64,000 bases of DNA. Origin: Providencia sp. (lineage in GTDB: Bacteria; Pseudomonadota; Gammaproteobacteria; Enterobacterales; Enterobacteriaceae). Positions within the stretch are counted from its first letter, which is position 1. Each line of letters starts with the position of its first letter. The notes beneath the pieces were generated by a model. It was not told where the DNA came from. It ran no database searches and saw only the letters and a list, made by a program, of their open reading frames with translations. The position numbers and the translations under genes are program-made. Below, piece by piece: positions 60,948 through 64,000 of the stretch. Location of the stretch: contig NZ_DOEH01000004.1 in the NCBI RefSeq assembly GCF_003533305.1, forward strand, positions 1 to 64,000, given 5' to 3'.

Positions 60948-63098
60948 ATGCAAACGGTCATTAGAGGAAAATGGTTACTCTCAACATTAGCGCTATTTGT
61001 CAGCCAAACGGTTATTGCCGCACAGGCACCACCAGCAAAAATTAATAGTGATGCTAATGACACAATTGTGGTTACCTCTAATCGTGGTGAAACCAGTTTA
61101 TGGAATAGCCCTACAACTATCCAAGTAATTGATAAACAAACACTCGATAACTCTACAAGCCCCGCTTTAGCTGATGATTTACAAGATATTCCAGGCGTTG
61201 AGATCACAGATTCCGCATTAGCAGGACGCAAACAAATTCGTATTCGAGGGGAAGCCTCTTCTCGTGTATTAATCTTGATTGATGGACAAGAAGTCACCTA
61301 TCAGCGTGCAGGGCAAGACTACGGTGCAGGTTTACTAATTGATGAGTCTTCTTTAGAACGAATCGAAGTGGTCAAAGGCCCTTATTCGGTACTTTATGGC
61401 TCACGAGCAATTGGCGGTATAGTCAATTTCATTACCAAAAAAGGGGGAGATAAACCCTTTGGCGGCACACTCAAAGCAGTATATAGCTCGGTAACTGCGG
61501 GTTGGCAAGAGTCAGCCGCGGCTTGGGGAAGCATTGAAAATTTTGATTATCGTCTCAATGGCAGCTATTCAGATCAAGGCAATCGTGATACCCCTGACGG
61601 CCGCCTTAATAACACTAATTACCGCAATAACAGCCAAGGTATGTGGCTAGGTTATACCTTGGATAAACACAAATTCGGTTTATCGTTAGACAGATATAAG
61701 TTATCAACCCAAACTTGGCACAATGACCCATCTTATGAACACTTTAGCGTTAAAATCCCTGATCTAACTCGAGAAAAAATCGGGGTGTTTTATGATTATA
61801 ACCTTGATGGGCAGTATCTAAAGAATTTTCATTTTGATGCCTACGAGCAAACTATCGAACGTGATTTTGCTAATAAAGTCGCGGTAAATACTCCATCAGG
61901 CAGTCCAATGATTGGTAATTTGCGGGTTGCTAACCAAACACAATCCAACGATAAGCAATATACCCAAGGAATTATCTTACAATCTAACTTAACGCTTCCC
62001 GCCAACAATGAACTCGTGTTAGGCGCACAATATCAGCGAGATCGCGTTAAACAAACATCCGACAGTAATACAACATCAAACAGTACAACGGGTTTTCCAT
62101 CGGCTGTTAACTATACCAAAGAGACTCAAAGCCATAACCGTACCGAGCAATCAAATTGGTCGTTATTTGCCCAAAATGAATTTACCTTTGCCGATAACTG
62201 GACTTGGAGCCTAGGCGCTCGCCAGTATTGGCTAACATCTGAACTCAAAAGCGGCTCTGAAAATACCCATCACTCAAAAACCGGTGATAGCTATCGTGAT
62301 TTAGGCCAAGCCAAAACTCATGATAATCAATTTATCACCTCCAGTAGCTTGCGTTATTCGGGTTTTGAAAACACAGAGTTACGCCTAGCTTTTGCTCAAG
62401 GCTATGTATTCCCAACACTTAGCCAGCAATTTATGCAAACCTCAGCGGGTGGTGGCATCAATTATGGCAATGCAGACCTAAAGGCTGAACGTTCAAATAA
62501 CTACGAAATTGGCGCCCGCTACCAAGGCAACCAATGGTACGTCGACAGTGCTGTCTATTATTCCGAAGCGAAAGATTATATAGCCTCCGTCGCATGTGCT
62601 GGGCAATCCATTTGTAACGGAAATAGCAATTCCTCTCGCACCGGTTATTACTACTATGACAATGTTGACCGCGCTAAAACCTATGGCCTTGAGCTATCAG
62701 GGGAGTATCAAGGTTGGGAAATCAGACCATATGTCATCGGTAACTATATTCGCCGTCAATACGATGGTGCGACGATTAAAACATGGGATACCGGCGAACC
62801 GACCTTAAACGGACGTATCGGTGCGAAAAACACCTTATTATTCAATCAAATGAACCTAACATCTGATCTCTTTGTACGTGCAGCATCTCAGGCAAAAGAC
62901 AACACTGGCGATAAACCACTAAATTCAGCGGGATGGGCGACACTCAATCTGGCTTTCAATGCGGAATTTGGTCAAGAAGACCAATATCAAGTCAATTTAT
63001 CACTCAATAATTTGACCAATAAAAAGTATCAAACAGCCCATGAATCCATTCCTGCTGCGGGCTTTAATGCTGCAACTGGCTTTGTATGGAAATTTTAA
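60948..63098 (+). CDS. TonB-dependent outer-membrane receptor, haem/siderophore type
   Basis: 716 residues. Signal peptide (about 1-25, ending TVIAA), TonB box DTIVVTSN (about 38-45), plug domain (SPTTIQVIDKQTL...RIRGEASSRVLILIDGQEV...ERIEVVKGPYSVLYGSRAIGGIVNFITKK), then a 22-strand barrel ending in Phe (GFVWKF). Haem receptors usually carry FRAP and NPNL; here the corresponding place reads GYVFPTLSQQF and GNADLKAE, so the ligand is uncertain. The next gene is a HmuT-like binding protein with a 1-base overlap, which favours haem. A Fur box and an FNR box lie upstream. Confidence 0.85.
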   Translation: MQTVIRGKWLLSTLALFVSQTVIAAQAPPAKINSDANDTIVVTSNRGETSLWNSPTTIQVIDKQTLDNSTSPALADDLQDIPGVEITDSALAGRKQIRIRGEASSRVLILIDGQEVTYQRAGQDYGAGLLIDESSLERIEVVKGPYSVLYGSRAIGGIVNFITKKGGDKPFGGTLKAVYSSVTAGWQESAAAWGSIENFDYRLNGSYSDQGNRDTPDGRLNNTNYRNNSQGMWLGYTLDKHKFGLSLDRYKLSTQTWHNDPSYEHFSVKIPDLTREKIGVFYDYNLDGQYLKNFHFDAYEQTIERDFANKVAVNTPSGSPMIGNLRVANQTQSNDKQYTQGIILQSNLTLPANNELVLGAQYQRDRVKQTSDSNTTSNSTTGFPSAVNYTKETQSHNRTEQSNWSLFAQNEFTFADNWTWSLGARQYWLTSELKSGSENTHHSKTGDSYRDLGQAKTHDNQFITSSSLRYSGFENTELRLAFAQGYVFPTLSQQFMQTSAGGGINYGNADLKAERSNNYEIGARYQGNQWYVDSAVYYSEAKDYIASVACAGQSICNGNSNSSRTGYYYYDNVDRAKTYGLELSGEYQGWEIRPYVIGNYIRRQYDGATIKTWDTGEPTLNGRIGAKNTLLFNQMNLTSDLFVRAASQAKDNTGDKPLNSAGWATLNLAFNAEFGQEDQYQVNLSLNNLTNKKYQTAHESIPAAGFNAATGFVWKF

Positions 63099-63934
63099 TG
63101 ATGAAAAAAATCGTAATCGGCCTGTTAGCATTAAGCTGCTCATTCTTCATTCAAGCTAAAGAACGTATCGTTATCGCAGGAGGTTCAATTAGCGAACTAG
63201 TCTATGCGCTCGGTGCTGGTGAGCAAGTTATTGCGGTTGATGAAACTACAACATGGCCCCCTGAAACAAAAGATTTACCGCACATTGGCTATTGGAAACA
63301 ACTGAGCGCAGAAGGCATTTTATCTCTAAAACCAACGCTGTTTATCACTTGGCAGGATGCTGGCCCACAGATTATTTTTGAGCAATTAAAGCCACAAAAG
63401 CTTCAAGTTCTGACATTACCGCGAATTCCAGCAACGGTTGAACAGATGTACAGCAATATAGAATCACTCGCACAAACACTGCAACGCCCTGATAACGGTA
63501 AAAAACTAGTTAATAACCTGCGTGATCGCTTAGCTGTCATCGCACAAAAAAACGCAACCAAAGCTAAGCCTGTCGAGGTGTTATTCATCTTATCCGCAGG
63601 AAGTAGCGCACCTCAAGTCGCAGGGCAAGGTAGCGTTGCCGATACTATTTTAACCTTAGCAGGAGCAAATAACCTCGCGAAGCATCAACAGTACAAAAGT
63701 TATAGTGCCGAAGCAATTATTGCAGCAAATCCTGACGTCATAATTGTTACCACACAAATGGTTGATGGGGATATCCAGAAACTTAGCCATATTCCGGGGA
63801 TCACTCGAACAGCGGCATGGAAAAACAAACGCATTATCGCCATTGATCAAGCCCTTATCTTAGGCATGGGACCACGTATTGCCGATGCAGTGGAACAATT
63901 ACATCAACAAATGTGGCCTAATACTGACCAATAG
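63098..63934 (+). CDS. periplasmic haem/iron ABC transporter binding protein (HmuT-like)
   Basis: About 278 residues. Signal peptide (KKIVIGLLALSCSFFIQAK), then a class III (BtuF/HmuT) fold: RIVIAGGSISELVYALGAGEQVIAVDETTTWPPE, LPHIGYWKQLSAEGILSLKPTL, ADTILTLAGANNLA, GMGPR. The Tyr in IGYWKQL corresponds to the haem-ligand Tyr of ShuT/HmuT as I recall. The ATG at 63098 overlaps the receptor stop (TAATG); the ATG at 63101 is an alternative. It implies an ABC permease and ATPase downstream, beyond the window. Confidence 0.85.
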   Translation: MMKKIVIGLLALSCSFFIQAKERIVIAGGSISELVYALGAGEQVIAVDETTTWPPETKDLPHIGYWKQLSAEGILSLKPTLFITWQDAGPQIIFEQLKPQKLQVLTLPRIPATVEQMYSNIESLAQTLQRPDNGKKLVNNLRDRLAVIAQKNATKAKPVEVLFILSAGSSAPQVAGQGSVADTILTLAGANNLAKHQQYKSYSAEAIIAANPDVIIVTTQMVDGDIQKLSHIPGITRTAAWKNKRIIAIDQALILGMGPRIADAVEQLHQQMWPNTDQ

Positions 63935-63946
63935 TGAGCAATTATT

Positions 63947-64000
63947 ATGAAACCTGAACTCAATTTAGCCCCTCATTACGCACTAGACGGTCATCAACCT
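63947..64000 (+). CDS. start of the next gene in the iron/haem operon (cut by window edge)
   Basis: ATG at 63947 opens 18 codons to the window end, beginning MKPELNLAPHYALDG. It starts 13 bases after the binding-protein stop with GTGAGCAATT before it. In hmu-type operons a permease or haem-handling protein follows; this N-terminus is hydrophilic and not recognised. Confidence 0.5.
   Translation, partial: MKPELNLAPHYALDGHQP

Overview
The window is a stretch of enterobacterial chromosome around dnaA. Protein similarity recalled from memory (near-identical motifs and lengths to E. coli FdoGHI, SelA/B, MnmE, YidC, GyrB, RspA, MdtL, YidZ), the AT-rich base composition and the gene content point to the Morganellaceae, most likely Providencia. 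This is an inference; no search was run. No tRNA, rRNA, complete insertion sequence, prophage or CRISPR array was seen.

Left part (1-7.8 kb): the first codons of ugd and a UDP-glucuronate 4-epimerase (surface polysaccharide sugar supply), a two-domain molybdate-binding Mop protein, an LTA-synthase-like sulfatase-fold membrane enzyme, then selB, selA and fdhE on the minus strand. Next (8-20.3 kb) comes a carbon-catabolism block: fumarase C with a malic/malolactic-type enzyme, then a mannonate/fructuronate regulon (uxuA and a GntR regulator on the minus strand; rspA, rspB, an MHS-type transporter and a uxuB-like reductase on the plus strand) and a YoaK-type membrane protein. From 20.3 to 26 kb lies the formate dehydrogenase-O set: fdoGHI (fdoG has an in-frame UGA selenocysteine codon and a SECIS-like hairpin) with divergent fdhD. 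The catabolic block thus separates fdoI from fdhE-selA-selB, whose products mature and recode FdoG.

Centre (26-38.3 kb): a Sel1-repeat lipoprotein-like/secreted protein, then the conserved core mnmE, yidC, yidD, rnpA, rpmH (minus) diverging from dnaA, dnaN, recF, gyrB (plus) across a dnaA control region with a perfect DnaA box.

Right part (38.7-64 kb): a 967-residue autotransporter whose passenger is a PhoN/PAP2-type acid phosphatase; a phosphoethanolamine transferase; asd; mdtL-yidZ; the zinc-independent ribosomal proteins L36 and L31 behind a near-perfect Zur palindrome; yagU; nagK; a four-gene membrane cluster (YqiJ NfeD-like protein, an enlarged YqiK flotillin, a 1646-residue AAA ATPase and a rhomboid protease); a COG2345/SufR-like regulator divergent from a drug-type MFS exporter across a perfect 12-bp inverted repeat; and the start of a haem/iron uptake operon (TonB receptor, periplasmic binding protein, next gene cut by the window edge) with Fur and FNR boxes.

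The most promising little-described items are the YqiJ-YqiK-giant ATPase-rhomboid cluster and the phosphatase autotransporter.
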